DNA of 64,000 nt from Ampullaceana balthica (taxonomy: Eukaryota; Mollusca; Gastropoda; Lymnaeidae): contig CALYLW010000013.1 in the NCBI GenBank assembly GCA_944989445.1, positions 1,026,566 through 1,090,565 on the forward strand. Direction: 5' to 3'. The notes under the pieces are model-generated. The model had not been told where the DNA came from and searched no databases. It saw only the letters and a list, made by a program, of their open reading frames with translations. Shown here piece by piece: positions 1 through 15,000 of the stretch (positions are counted from its first letter, which is position 1; each line of letters begins with the position of its first letter). The position numbers and the translations under genes were made by a program.

Positions 1-1
1 G

Positions 2-3000
2 CCAGATGCAATCCAAAATCTTATAACTACATTCCAACAAGAGGGATTTGCTGCTCTACCAGTGAGTAGCTTTATCAAATATTTTTAAGCTTACTTCCTT
101 TGGTACTGACATTAATCCCATAACTCATTTATTAGAATTATTTTTAAAATTTTAATTTATAGACTACATAATTTTCTAAATTGTTTGCTAACTTATTTCT
201 TGTTTTTTAATTTGATATGTTTAACCAGACAGTGACAAGGTGCCAGATTCTACTAGAGGTTCTCACAGTGCTACCAGAAGAGGTCAGCAACATAACTACT
301 ATTAACAATAACTTGTGGTAAACAAACCTCCATTAGAAAGGTCCCCCAAAGTTAGTTGCCACATGTTTTAGATTTGTTTAACTCCAAATGCATCCTCCTG
401 GGTCATGCTTAACGGTGTTTGTGAGTTTTGGACTGAATTGTAACCAACTCAGTATTGCTGACAAGTTGCCAAGAAGGAAAGAGAGACTTTTAATGGCAGA
501 CAGACAGACCCATGCAGACATTCATTAATGTTTTTTTTTCCTGACAGTAGTGGAAAGAGGCATTTTTATTGCTTTGATGTGATGACAGTCAATCTAATGT
601 GCATGTCATGTTTTATTATGATCGTCTCATAATTATTAGTTAGGAATATAATGATTTTGTTTTCTTCGAGTGTGCTGCATTCTTTTATTACTTAATTACT
701 TACTCATATCAAATATCTAATTTTTGTTATAATTATTTTCTTTAATTTTATTATTTTTATGGTAACCAAACTAAGAAAAAAAAGAAGAAAGAGGGAATAT
801 CTTAATTGGCATGAGATTAACAAACTTAATTCCAGTGAAATAAAACATATGAATCATGTAGATTTATTGAGAAATACATATAACTAGAGTGTAGCCTAAT
901 TTTGTTGAATATATATATATATCATCAATGAAGAATCACATTTTTACTGAAGAGCCTCTTAATAATTGGATGTTGGCAATTGTAGACTTACTGTGTATAT
1001 ATATCTAGTCCTACTGTCATTCACTGTATTAGACATGCTAATAACTCTAGTGTAAGCTTGGACATATTGACAAATGCTCATGAACACGTTTAACCTCTGG
1101 CTGCTCTCATCTATTTTTGGTCATTTTATAGCATTTCCTAGTCTTAGCTAGGTATCTATGTTTATTATTTGTTCACTTAATACCCACACTGATTGTTGTG
1201 ACTTGATCAGTCTATCAAAGTTCAAATTGACGCAGCCCTGGCTCAAAAGTCTTCATAAAAGTCTTTGCCATATATTTTTTTTTCTATTGTATTGCTTTTC
1301 CCCATCCCCTTTTTTCTTCTTTTAGTTTTTCAGCACAAATCTTCCTCAGCTAAGGAGGACTATTTTGAGGCAAGAACTAACCAAGGGGCTTGACCATGGT
1401 AATTTTATGTCTTGTCTCGGTGGCCATGAAAACATTAATGTCTTGAACTAAGTAAAAACGAAAAAGCACCAAATAATTTTTTGTTGCATTTTTAAAAAAA
1501 ATATCAAATAAATTTGCAGTTGTAAATATTTTAACTCGGATCATTCGTAAGGTTCAACACCTTAAAGAAAATTAATTGTTTAACAAAAATTTTTTTTTAA
1601 AGAAATGTTGGCCAATCCCATTTTTGGTTTCCTATAAAATATCTTATAGCAATGCTTCAGTTTAGAAGGTCGCCCTTCCAATAACATCTTGGTTTGGTTT
1701 TTATTTTTGTTCTTACCTTATTTCCTCTAGGTGGTTTTTTAGATTTAACTAAAATTAATTTGTGCTGTTTTAAAATGTATTGTGGCATAGAAATGTACAA
1801 CTAACTTCACTCTGGGCAGCATTGCTATTAGAAAAAAACACTTTAAATGTAGGTTAGGTCAACTTAATGTAAACATGTTATGTTTGTAATAGACTGGTCA
1901 TAATCACTTGTAGATTTTTGAGTCTATTTATTGCTTCCAATGATTATTGTACATGTATTTAATCTGTGACTTGAACCTTTTGTTTGTCCAGATCACAAGC
2001 ACTGTTGTCATTGACAATGTTCCTCTCATTATTGCATGACTCTACTACATTTTACAAGGATATTCTGGCTCACTTTATCTCCTTCTTACTTTATTGCCCT
2101 ATGCTAAAAGTAATGAATAGTCTACTTGACAAGTTATCTATTGTGTCCCAATCATTTCATTCCCTATCAAACAATTATATAAGACAGGTTCTTAATGTCC
2201 TCCATGCTTGATCTTCTTTGTTTTGGGCTGGGAGTAAATTAATAGAAATCAGAAATAATAATCCTTATTTCCCCTCAGTAATTCCACTGCTGCAGTCATT
2301 GCTGACAGATGAAAGCCCGCTAGAAGTTTATCAGAGTTCTCTTAAGGCATTCTCAAGATGGGTTGACTTTGGTCTTGCCATGGATAGAGCAGAACCCATA
2401 GTCCATCAGGTATTTAGGCAAATTTATTTGCAAACATGAATTAACATTTTTTCATTCTTAACTAAAACACATTTTACAATTTTTTATTATATCTATTATT
2501 ATTTTAAGATAATTGCCTGAAAAAACAAGAGAGTGATTGTTTTTATTTCTAACATTTTGTTGTATTGTCAAGTCAGTTTGATTTGTGCTTCAAAATACCT
2601 TTTCTTTATTTAGGTTTTCCGCTCTTTGCGCAATCCACATTTATTTGATATAGCATGTGATACATTGGTCAGTGTATTTGCACATCCAGAGTCATACAAG
2701 TAAGTAGCATTTTACATTCCTCCATTGGAATCACATTTTGAATTAGTTTTAGTGTGGTTTTTATACTATTTATTTTCTATCACGTTTGCCTGCAGGTACC
2801 CAGGTTTTTACTATGTATTTTCTGTCATGTTTGCCTGCAGATACCCAGTCACAATCCAAAGACTTTTATCAGAAGTTTTGTCCCTCCATGAATTGCTATC
2901 ACAAGCTGTGCAAGATGAAGACAAGGTACTGTGAACTCTACATTGTAGTACCCCTACGTACACAAAATAGAAGAAAAACTAATTTAGTTAATACATATGC

Positions 3001-6000
3001 AATTATTTAGTTCATTGGTTGGAGTATACTATGTACAAGCCGTTTATGGTGATTAAACATAAAAATCTATCTCAGAGTTCTGATCAAAAGTTAGATTTTT
3101 AAATAAAATCTTGGCACCCTAGTCTTTTCTTCCATTCGAAATTAAATAGTATTCCTCCTCTGCTCATTTTATTTGTAAAATTAAACGTTTAGGGCAAACA
3201 GATTTAAAAAAACATTCTGCATCATGATACCAATTGGTGCACTGACTACTAACATTTAGGATTGAAATCTCTCATATCTGGAGATTGTGAACATCAACAA
3301 ACAGCACTGGCTTCTCAACATGTTAGGGCTTGTTCTTGACATTTAATTTCCTATTAAGTTCAGGTTGCACATATCAATGTGGATAATAATTATATAAATG
3401 GTTTGTTTCTGAATGCCAAACATGAACAAATTGTATTCATTATACCATTTTTTTACAGCTGTTATATCTTCTGAAGGGAGTTCTATGTCCAATGGGGAAA
3501 AACTCTTTTATTTATTCAGCCATAATTCACAATTCATAAAAAAATAATAATCTCATTATATTTACATCATACATTAATTAAAAATACTGTAATTTTATTG
3601 ATTTGCTTAAATCTGGTTGTGATACACAATTTATATAACAATTTATTTGGTTTTATCATAATGAACATCCAATAAATGTTGTGTTAGCCCATATGAAAAG
3701 TGAGAGTGTACAACCTTCCTATTAATTGGACTTTCGGGTGTAAATATAAATATTGGTTTGGTCAAATACAGAGAGTTGAGAATGTGACCCATGGCTTCAA
3801 ACAATCCTCTAGACAGACAGGAAGAAAAGCAAATTCATGTTTTGCATAGCTGTCATAGAATCTATATTTTTTCTTCCCCAGGAAACTTGTGAAGGAATTT
3901 GTCGTGTGCTTGTATCTCTGTCAGAGAATCACACTAAGTTAATTGTGGAATCTGTGCTGGGACCTGAAGAGGTGAAACAGAACACAACATCCTTACTACA
4001 GATGATATTGGTAAGTGAATGTGTGAAAAACTATTTGATCAATCATTGAGTAGTCCTATTTCAGTTTTTAAATATTTAATGTCAAAATAACTTGCCTTTG
4101 TATTCGGAAAATGCTGATTATTAAAATTAAAGATTACATTTTTTAATAATCACAAGTGTTTTCTAAAAAAATTAATTTCCCTGTAAAATATATTACTTTG
4201 GGTTATCTTTTCTACTTAAAAACTGAAAATTGGTGTAGCCATACTAAGTAATAAAAAAAAAGTTATATAAATTGCTTTCAAGGCAAAATCAAAATGTGGG
4301 CATTGAAGGAAGAAGAATATTGAATGTAAGACTAAATTTATTATAAGATTTATGTAACATAGTATGGTATGGTATCCTTATCACCCTACTTCTCTAAAAC
4401 CAACATGGTCAGCAATCAAAAAAATTGTTTCTCAAGACATTTATGTTACTGAATTCTTTTTAATTTCACAGGCCTGCTCAGGTTTACCAGGTCATTTTCC
4501 AGTGAATGAAAGCTGCAGTGACCAAACCTTTACATTTTGGTATTTATTACAGGTAAAAGTTTACCTTACCTTATCTATTACATATGCTCCTTCTAAACAG
4601 AAGAATATTGTGTTCAGTAGTGATAATTGTATCAGCGCTGATATCATCATTCTCTACTTTGAATTATAAAACTTTTTAATATATACCAGGATAGCTGTTA
4701 AACGTATTTAGATTGTTAAATTTTTATTTGAATTAGTAATTAAAATTTCTATTGTTTAGGTAGTTGATTTATTTTTTATGCAAATAATTTTTTTTCAAAT
4801 TTTAATATTTTTTATTTTGGAATTTGTATTATATATTTATTAGTTGGTTAGTTACTTAAGTAATTTTATTTTTGTATCAATGAATTAACTGTGCAAGAGT
4901 TAAATTTACTTTGAATTCTTACTTGCAGGATGAGCTGAGTATGATATCAGAGGAAGATTCAACACCCTTAATGGAAGTGTTCAAACCTATTTTCTTCTGT
5001 TTGATTGATGTTTTATTAGTGAAAGCACGGCACCCACCTGACGCTGACTACATGTCTTGGAGTTTGGGTAAGTCAAGAAGTTGGTACAATAATTAGTTGC
5101 TAAACTTAGAAGTTTTATGGGACTTATCTATAATAATTTTGAGATGGGCAAGAGAAGTTTCTAAAACTCATTATAATGGACAGAAAAAATTCGCCTTTTT
5201 GTTTTTAATTGTGTTTTTCCAAAGCATTAAAATTTGAATCTATAAATATTTAATGTTAAAAAAGAAAATATCTTTTGAGAATGAAATAAATCTTTGAATG
5301 ACTGGTGGACAAAAAGTGTCTCTATCTTTGATGTCAATTTGAGATTGAGAGTTTAAGATGTAGACAAAAAGTGTCTCTATCTTTGATGTCAATTTGATAT
5401 TGAGAGTTTAAGATGTAGACAAAAAGTGTCTCTATCTTTGATGTCAATTTGAGATTGAGAGTTTAAGATGTAGACAAAAAGTGTCTCTATCTTTGATGTC
5501 AATTTGAGATTGAGAGTTTAAGATGTAGACAAAAAGTGTCTCTATCTTTGATGTCAATTTGAGATTGAGAGTTTAAGATGTAGTTTCATTCCTTCCTATC
5601 AAAGTTGTAAAACAGGTTTGTTATTTAAATTGTAATTATGTTGAAGAAATGGTGCCTTTTATTTGAGAATTGAGGACAATAAACTTCTAATATGGGAGAA
5701 AATGAATCTAAAAAATAGTGGTCTTTATAAGTACAAGAAATGAAGAGATTTTAGGTTTGGTCAAAAATATATTTTACCTCAATTGTATTGTTTGTTTTTA
5801 AAAAAATGTACAACTTATAATTGTATTTATTACAGTTATTTAAAGGCTTCAGAAACCTAATACAGGGTGTCCACCGAAGTCGGATTTTAGTCGGATAAAA
5901 ATTTTGTGGTCGGATAAGTCGGATTTTGGTCGGATAAACGATCCTCGGTCGGATAAACAAAATCTCGGTAGGATAAACGTTCCTCGGTCGGATAAAAGAT

Positions 6001-9000
6001 ATAAATAAATGAATGACGAAGCTCACGTTGCACATTGTTTTGGTTTGGAAATACCAATAGTTCGCAGCGGTATAAAAACTGTTGTTTACCTATGACAGAG
6101 TCCCCTGTCCATATCGATATCATATCGTATATATCTATAGTTTTATTTTTTTTAAAATGTGTGTTTTAAAACAAAAGTCGAAAACTAAACTTATACAAAC
6201 AAATTACAGATATTAAACAAAATAATTCTCGTTAAAGATGGCATTGTAAACATTAAGTGCACTGTGATTGAAACAGATAGAAATTGTGAAATTACTTACG
6301 CTTAGCCATAGTATAGATCTAGTAACCGCGTAATAGTAATTAGTGTAATATACTAGATCTAGATATTCATATTAGGATTTTGGTTAAAAATATATCATGA
6401 TCTGAGTAAATAATAGATATCTATTCCCAACTATTAAAGTATTGTAAAAGTTTTTAATGGGGGATACTTTTAAGTTAAGGCAGATATAGATCTATGTTTG
6501 ACAGCAAAATAGCTAGTCTAGATTCTAAGTAAGGGGAAGAGAGAAAAAAAATGACCATTCGATTCAAAACTTTGACAAACCTGTATCTTTATAAATCAAC
6601 ATATTTTCTTAAAAACGGTCATAAAACGTCAAGAAAAGTATGAAGATTCATTCCAGTTATTAATTTAATTTTGTTATATCTCCAAAAAAATTATGGGAGC
6701 AGTGTTAACTACGATTTTTGTGCTTATTGTTTAGCTGCTTTAGCAGCAGTCGCCATTTTGTCTGCTTGAAGTCAATAGATCTCTCTAATCTAGTATTTTG
6801 TGAAAATTAAAAACGAAAAAAACCTTAGGCTTAGCCTAGCCACGTCTAAAATCTAGATCTAGTTCAGTTAATTTCTTTTAAAATACTTAAACAGTCACGG
6901 TATGCCAAAGTCACAACTATTAAAGCAACTATTTAAATAGGTTTAGATCTAGATTCTGTTTCAAATCAAAGCTTATTTTTTATGATTAAATAGATTAAAA
7001 ATCAGTCCTGTTCAGTGTTGAAAATTATGTGCTAAACATATAGAAATCTAGATTCTAGTCTAGTTAAATGGTTACAATTTAAAGTGTGTTAACTAACATT
7101 TTTTAGGGTAGGCTGCAGTAGGCAAATTCTTGACTAAAGTCTTAAGACTAGTTTACTTTTTGTCAGTTTAATTTTGTTCCTTACTTCACTATCCAGATAT
7201 TGACAATTTGTATACTATTACAAAAAACACTATCAATCCCATCAACATGGGGAAATGTTATTTTAATTCAGACTGGTTAAAAGACACTTCTTACTCTGAG
7301 TGGCTTGAACAACTAAGTGAAAATCGTGAAAAGTTCAAGTGCAAGTACTGTGGTCAAGCTTACCTTATAGGATCGTCAGGCATAAAAGCCTTGAACACCC
7401 ATATAGGTTATTTTTTACAAAATATGTTAACATACAATACCGAAAGTTAAATTTTTTACTTGTCGAATATATACTTTTACTTGTCCGAATAATAACTTTT
7501 ACTTGTCGGTTGGATGGTAGGATTTTTTGGTGGCTGGTAGGATTTTTTTGGACCAGATTTGGGTGGACACCCTGTAATATATTAAAAGTCAGAAATACTC
7601 AGAAATTTATTTTGTCGCTAATTTTTCTCAAGCATCTACCTGTAGTTCTTAATAAATTTTTTGGAAATTTATGCGATCCGGAGATGCTGTGCCATGCAGT
7701 GAACCGTAATAATATAATTTTTTCTAATCCAACACTAGAGGAAAAAGAACAGTTCAGATGCTACAGACAGGATATTGGTGACACTCTGGTGAGTTGTCAG
7801 TAAATGACACTACTGTCAAAATACATGTACACATCAAGCTCGAGAATGAATAATATATATCTGTATAGTATTACTACTAATATAAACTATTGAATTCTTA
7901 TTTTGTGTAAGCTATTTCTAATCCATGCATACACTTCCAACTACAGATGTACTCCTACAGTATACTTGGTGTGGAACTGCTGGCTCAACTGGTCAACTGT
8001 CTGGTTTCTCTGGTGGAAAAGTACAAACAGGGCAGTCAAGAATGGCAGGTTTGTGTGCTAGGGTGGTGTTTTTTTTAAAGTGATACTGTATATACTCGTT
8101 CTATAGCCCATTCGTTCCAAAGCTGACCCCCCCCCCTCTTTTGGAAGAGAAGAGTATTAAAAGTGTATAACCCACTCGCAAGCCGACCCCCCCAAAAATA
8201 ATAGGACAGCTTAAGCAAAATGGTACTCATTTTTTTAAAACTACGAGCTAAATCGGTCATTTGAAAACAAAATTTGTAAAACTGTTTATTAAAACATTCA
8301 CAAAAATAAAAAAAATGATTAAATAAGGTAAACGCAGATGTTTAATCATATATTATAGCTTCTAGTAGAGCATTCGAATCTTGTAGAATGTAGAAAATGA
8401 CCTTGATTATCTACAATAACATCGATATTCAATATCCATGCAGAAATCACCTATGACCCGCTCATAAGCCGACCCCCCCAACTTTCCCCCTAGATTTTGT
8501 CCAAAAAAGGTCGGCTTTAGAACGAGTAAATACGGTAATAAACACTTTTTGTAATCACTGTAAAAACTTGAACAGAAGTGCTTTTACTGTTCATGTGTAA
8601 ATATTTCAACTACCAGGATTGTATTGTTAGTCATCAACTCACTGTTTATTCCACATTAGACTTCTCATCACAACTAATAATGAATCCTGTCAAATCACTA
8701 ATAATGAATCCTGTCAAATCACTAATAATAAATCCTGTCACATCAGTAATAATGAATCCTGTCAAATCACAACTAATAATGAATCCTGTCACATCACTAA
8801 TAATGAATTCTGTCTTAATCACAACTAATAATAAATCCTGTCACATCACTAATAATGAATCCTGTCAAATCACAACTAATAATGAATCCTGTCACATCAC
8901 TAATAATAAATCCTGTCACATCACTAATAATGAATCCTGTCAAATCACTAATAATGAATCCTGTCAAATCACTAATAATGAATCCCGTCAAATCACAACT

Positions 9001-12000
9001 AATAATGAATCCTGTCAAATCACAACTAATAATGAATCCTGTCAAATCACAACTAATAATGAATCCTGTCAAATCACTAATAATGAATCCTTCAAATCAC
9101 AACTAATAATGAACCCTGTCAAATCACTACTAATGATGAATCCTGTCAAATCACAACTAATAATGAATCCTGTCAAATCACTAATAATGAATCCTGTCAA
9201 ATCACTAATAATGAATCCTGTCAAATCACAACTAATAATGAATCCTGTCAAATCACTAATAATGAATCCTGTCAAATGACTAATAATGAATCCTGTCAAA
9301 TCACAACTAATAATGAAACCTGTCAAATCACTAATAATGAATCCTGTCAAATCAGTCATAATGAATCCTGTCAAATCACAACTAATAATGAATCCTGTCA
9401 TGTCACAACTAATAATGAATCCTGTCACATCACTAATAATGAATTCTGTCTTAATCACAACTAATAATAAATCATGTCACATCACTAATAATGAATCCTG
9501 TCAAATCACAACTAATAATGAATCCTGTCATGTCACAACTAATAATGAATCCTGTCAAATCACAACTAATAATGAATCCTGTCAAATCACTAATAATGAA
9601 TCCTGTCAAATCACTAATAATGAATCCTGTCAAATCACAACTAATAATGAATCCTGTCAAATCACTAATAATGAATCCTGTCAAATCACTAATAATGAAT
9701 CCTGTCAAATCACTAATAATGAATCCTGTCAAATCAGTAATAATGAATCCTGTCAAATCACAACTAATAATGAATCCTGTCAAATCACTAATAATGAATC
9801 CTGTCAAATCACTAATAATGAATCCTGTCAAATCACAACTAATAGTGAATCCTGTCAAATCACAACTAATAATGAATCCTGTCAAATCACAACTAATAGT
9901 GAATCCTGTCAAATCACAACTAATAATGAATCCTGTCACATCACTAATAATGAATCCTGTCACATCACTAATAATGAATCCTGTCACATCACTAATAATG
10001 AATTCTGTCTTAATCACAACTAATAATAAATCCTGTCACATCAATAATAATGAATCCTGTCAAATCACAACTAATAATGAATCCTGTCACATCACTATTA
10101 ATGAATCCTGTCACATCACTAATAATGAATCCTGTCACATCACTAATAATGAATCCTGTCACATCACTAATAATGAATTCTGTCTTAATCACAACTAATA
10201 ATAAATCCTGTCACATCAATAATAATGAATCCTGTCAAATCACAACTAATAATGAATCCTGTCACATCACTAATAATGAATCCTGTCACATCACTAATAA
10301 TGAATCCTGTCAAATCACAACTAATAATGAATCCTGTCAAATCACTAATAATGAATCCTGTCAAATCACAACTAATAATGAATCCTGTCAAATCACAACT
10401 AATAATGAATCCTGTCAAATCACAACTAATAATGAATCCTGTCAAATCACTAATAATGAATCCTTCAAATTACAACTAATAATGAACCCTGTCAAATCAC
10501 TACTAATGATGAATCCTGTCAAATCACAACTAATAATGAATCCTATCAAATCACTAATAATGAATCCTGTCAAATCACAACTAATAATGAATCCTGTCAC
10601 ATCACTAATAATGAATTCTGTCTTAATCACAACTAATAATAAATCATGTCACATCACTAATAATGAATCCTGTCAAATCACAACTAATAATGAATCCTGT
10701 CATGTCACAACTAATAATGAATCCTGTCAAATCACAACTAATAATGAATCCTGTCAAATCACTAATAATGAATCCTGTTAAATCACGAATAATGAATCCT
10801 GTCAAATCACAACTAATAATGAATCCTGTCAAATCACTAATAATGAATCCTGTCAAATCACTAATAATGAATCCTGTCAAATCAGTAATAATGAATCCTG
10901 TCAAATCACAACTAATAATGAATCCTGTCAAATCACAACTAATAATGAATCCTGTCAAATCACTAATAATGAATCCTGTCAAATGACTAATAATGAATCC
11001 TGTCAAATCACAACTAATAATGAATCCTGTCATGTCAAAACTAATAATGAATCCTGTCAAATCACAAGTAATAATGAATCCTGTCAAATCACTAATAATG
11101 AATCCTGTCAAATCACAACTAATAATGAATCCTGTCAAATCACAACTAATAATGAATCCTGTCAAATCACAACTAATAATGAAACCTGTCAAATCACTAA
11201 TAATGAATCCTGTCAAATCAGTAATAATGAATCCTGTCAAATCACAACTAATAATGAATCCTGTCAAATCACAACTAATAATGAATCCTGTCAAATCACT
11301 AATAATGAATCCTGTCAAATGACTAATAATGAATCCTGTCAAATCACAACTAATAATGAAACCTGTCAAATCACTAATAATGAATCCTGTCAAATCAGTA
11401 ATAATGAATCCTGTCAAATCACAACTAATAATGAATCCTGTCAAATCACTAATAATGAATCCTGTCAAATCACTAATAATGAATCCTGTCAAATCACAAC
11501 TAATAGTGAATCCTGTCAAATCACAACTAATAATGAATCCTGTCACATCACTAATAATGAATCCTGTCACATCACTAATAATGAATCCTGTCACATCACT
11601 AATAATGAATTCTGTCTTAATCACAACTAATAATAAATCCTGTCACATCAATAATAATGAATCCTGTCAAATCACAACTAATAATGAATCCTGTCACATC
11701 ACTAATAATGAATCCTGTCACATCACTAATAATGAATCCTGTCACATCACTAATAATGAATCCTGTCACATCACTAATAATGAATTCTGTCTTAATCACA
11801 ACTAATAATAAATCCTGTCACATCAATAATAATGAATCCTGTCAAATCACAACTAATAATAAATCCTGTCACATCACTAATAATGAATCCTGTCACATCA
11901 CTAATAATGAATCCTGTCAAATCACAACTAATAATGAATCCTGTCAAATCACAACTAATAATGAATCCTGTCAAATCACAACTAATAATGAATCCTGTCA

Positions 12001-15000
12001 AATCACTAATAATGAATCCTTCAAATTACAACTAATAATGAACCCTGTCAAATCACTACTAATGATGAATCCTGTCAAATCACAACTAATAATGAATCCT
12101 ATCAAATCACTAATAATGAATCCTGTCAAATCACAACTAATAATGAATCCTGTCACATCACTAATAATGAATTCTGTCTTAATCACAACTAATAATAAAT
12201 CATGTCACATCACTAATAATGAATCCTGTCAAATCACAACTAATAATGAATCCTGTCATGTCACAACTAATAATGAATCCTGTCAAATCACAACTAATAA
12301 TGAATCCTGTCAAATCACTAATAATGAATCCTGTCAAATCACGAATAATGAATCCTGTCAAATCACAACTAATAATGAATCCTGTCAAATCACTAATAAT
12401 GAATCCTGTCAAATCACTAATAATGAATCCTGTCAAATGACTAATAATGAATCCTGTCAAATCACAACTAATAATGAAACCTGTCAAATCACTAATAATG
12501 AATCCTGTCAAATCAGTAATAATGAATCCTGTCAAATCACAACTAATAATGAATCCTGTCAAATCACAACTAATAATGAAACCTGTCAAATCACTAATAA
12601 TGAATCCTGTCAAATCAGTAATAATGAATCCTGTCAAATCACAACTAATAATGAATCCTGTCAAATCACAACTAATAATGAATCCTGTCAAATCACTAAT
12701 AATGAATCCTGTCAAATGACTAATAATGAATCCTGTCAAATCACAACTAATAATGAAACCTGTCAAATCACTAATAATGAATCCTGTCAAATCAGTAATA
12801 ATGAATCCTGTCAAATCACAACTAATAATGAATCCTGTCAAATCACTAATAATGAATCCTGTCAAATCACTAATAATGAATCCTGTCAAATCACAACTAA
12901 TAGTGAATCCTATCAAATCACAACTAATAATGAATCCTGTCACATCACTAATAATGAATCCTGTCACATCACTAATAATGAATCCTGTCACATCACTAAT
13001 AATGAATTCTGTCTTAATCACAACTAATAATAAATCCTGTCACATCAATAATAATGAATCCTGTCAAATCACAACTAATAATGAATCCTGTCACATCACT
13101 ATTAATGAATCCTGTCACATCACTAATAATTAATCCTGTCACATCACTAATAATGAATCCTGTCACATCACTAATAATGAATTCTGTCTTAATCACAACT
13201 AATAATAAATCCTGTCACATCAATAATAATGAATCCTGTCAAATCACAACTAATAATGAATCCTGTCACATCACTAATAATGAATCCTGTCACATCACTA
13301 ATAATGAATCCTGTCAAATCACAACTAATAATGAATCCTGTCAAATCACTAATAATGAATCCTGTCAAATCACAACTAATAATGAATCCTGTCAAATCAC
13401 AACTAATAATGAATCCTGTCAAATCACAACTAATAATGAATCCTGTCAAATCACTAATAATGAATCCTTCAAATTACAACTAATAATGAACCCTGTCAAA
13501 TCACTACTAATGATGAATCCTGTCAAATCACAACTAATAATGAATCCTATCAAATCACTAATAATGAATCCTGTCAAATCACAACTAATAATGAATCCTG
13601 TCACATCACTAATAATGAATTCTGTCTTAATCACAACTAATAATAAATCATGTCACATCACTAATAATGAATCCTGTCAAATCACAACTAATAATGAATC
13701 CTGTCATGTCACAACTAATAATGAATCCTGTCAAATCACAACTAATAATGAATCCTGTCAAATCACTAATAATGAATCCTGTTAAATCACGAATAATGAA
13801 TCCTGTCAAATCACAACTAATAATGAATCCTGTCAAATCACTAATAATGAATCCTGTCAAATCACTAATAATGAATCCTGTCAAATCAGTAATAATGAAT
13901 CCTGTCAAATCACAACTAATAATGAATCCTGTCAAATCACAACTAATAATGAATCCTGTCACATCACTAATAATGAATCCTGTCAAATCACAACTAATAA
14001 TGAATCCTGTCAAATCACTAATAATGAATCCTGTCAAATCACAACTAATAATGAATCCTGTCAAATCACAACTAATAATGAATCCTGTCAAATCACAACT
14101 AATAATGAATCCTGTCAAATCACTAATAATGAATCCTTCAAATTACAACTAATAATGAACCCTGTCAAATCACTACTAATGATGAATCCTGTCAAATCAC
14201 AACTAATAATGAATCCTATCAAATCACTAATAATGAATCCTGTCAAATCACAACTAATAATGAATCCTGTCAAATCACTAATAATGAATTCTGTCTTAAT
14301 CACAACTAATAATAAATCATGTCACATCACTAATAATGAATCCTGTCAAATCACAACTAATAATGAATCCTGTCATGTCACAACTAATAATGAATCCTGT
14401 CAAATCACAACTAATAATGAATCCTGTCAAATCACTAATAATGAATCCTGTCAAATCACGAATAATGAATCCTGTCAAATCACAACTAATAATGAATCCT
14501 GTCAAATCACTAATAATGAATCCTGTCAAATCACAACTAATAATGAAACCTGTCAAATCACTAATAATGAATCCTGTCAAATCAGTAATAATGAATCCTG
14601 TCAAATCACAACTAATAATGAATCCTGTCAAATCACAACTAATAATGAATCCTGTCAAATCACTAATAATGAATCCTGTCAAATGACTAATAATGAATCC
14701 TGTCAAATCACAACTAATAATGAATCCTGTCATGTCAAAACTAATAATGAATCCTGTCAAATCACAAGTAATAATGAATCCTGTCAAATCACTAATAATG
14801 AATCCTGTCAAATCACAACTAATAATGAATCCTGTCAAATCACAACTAATAATGAATCTTGTCAAATCACAACTAATAATGAAACCTGTCAAATCACTAA
14901 TAATGAATCCTGTCAAATCAGTAATAATGAATCCTGTCAAATCACAACTAATAATGAATCCTGTCAAATCACAACTAATAATGAATCCTGTCAAATCACT

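Noticed and set aside
2221..2278. Upstream extension of exon 4 beginning MFWAGSKL
   Set aside because: The acceptor CCCCTCAG at 2271-2278 and phase with exon 3 give a clean IPO13 match; the extension is intronic.
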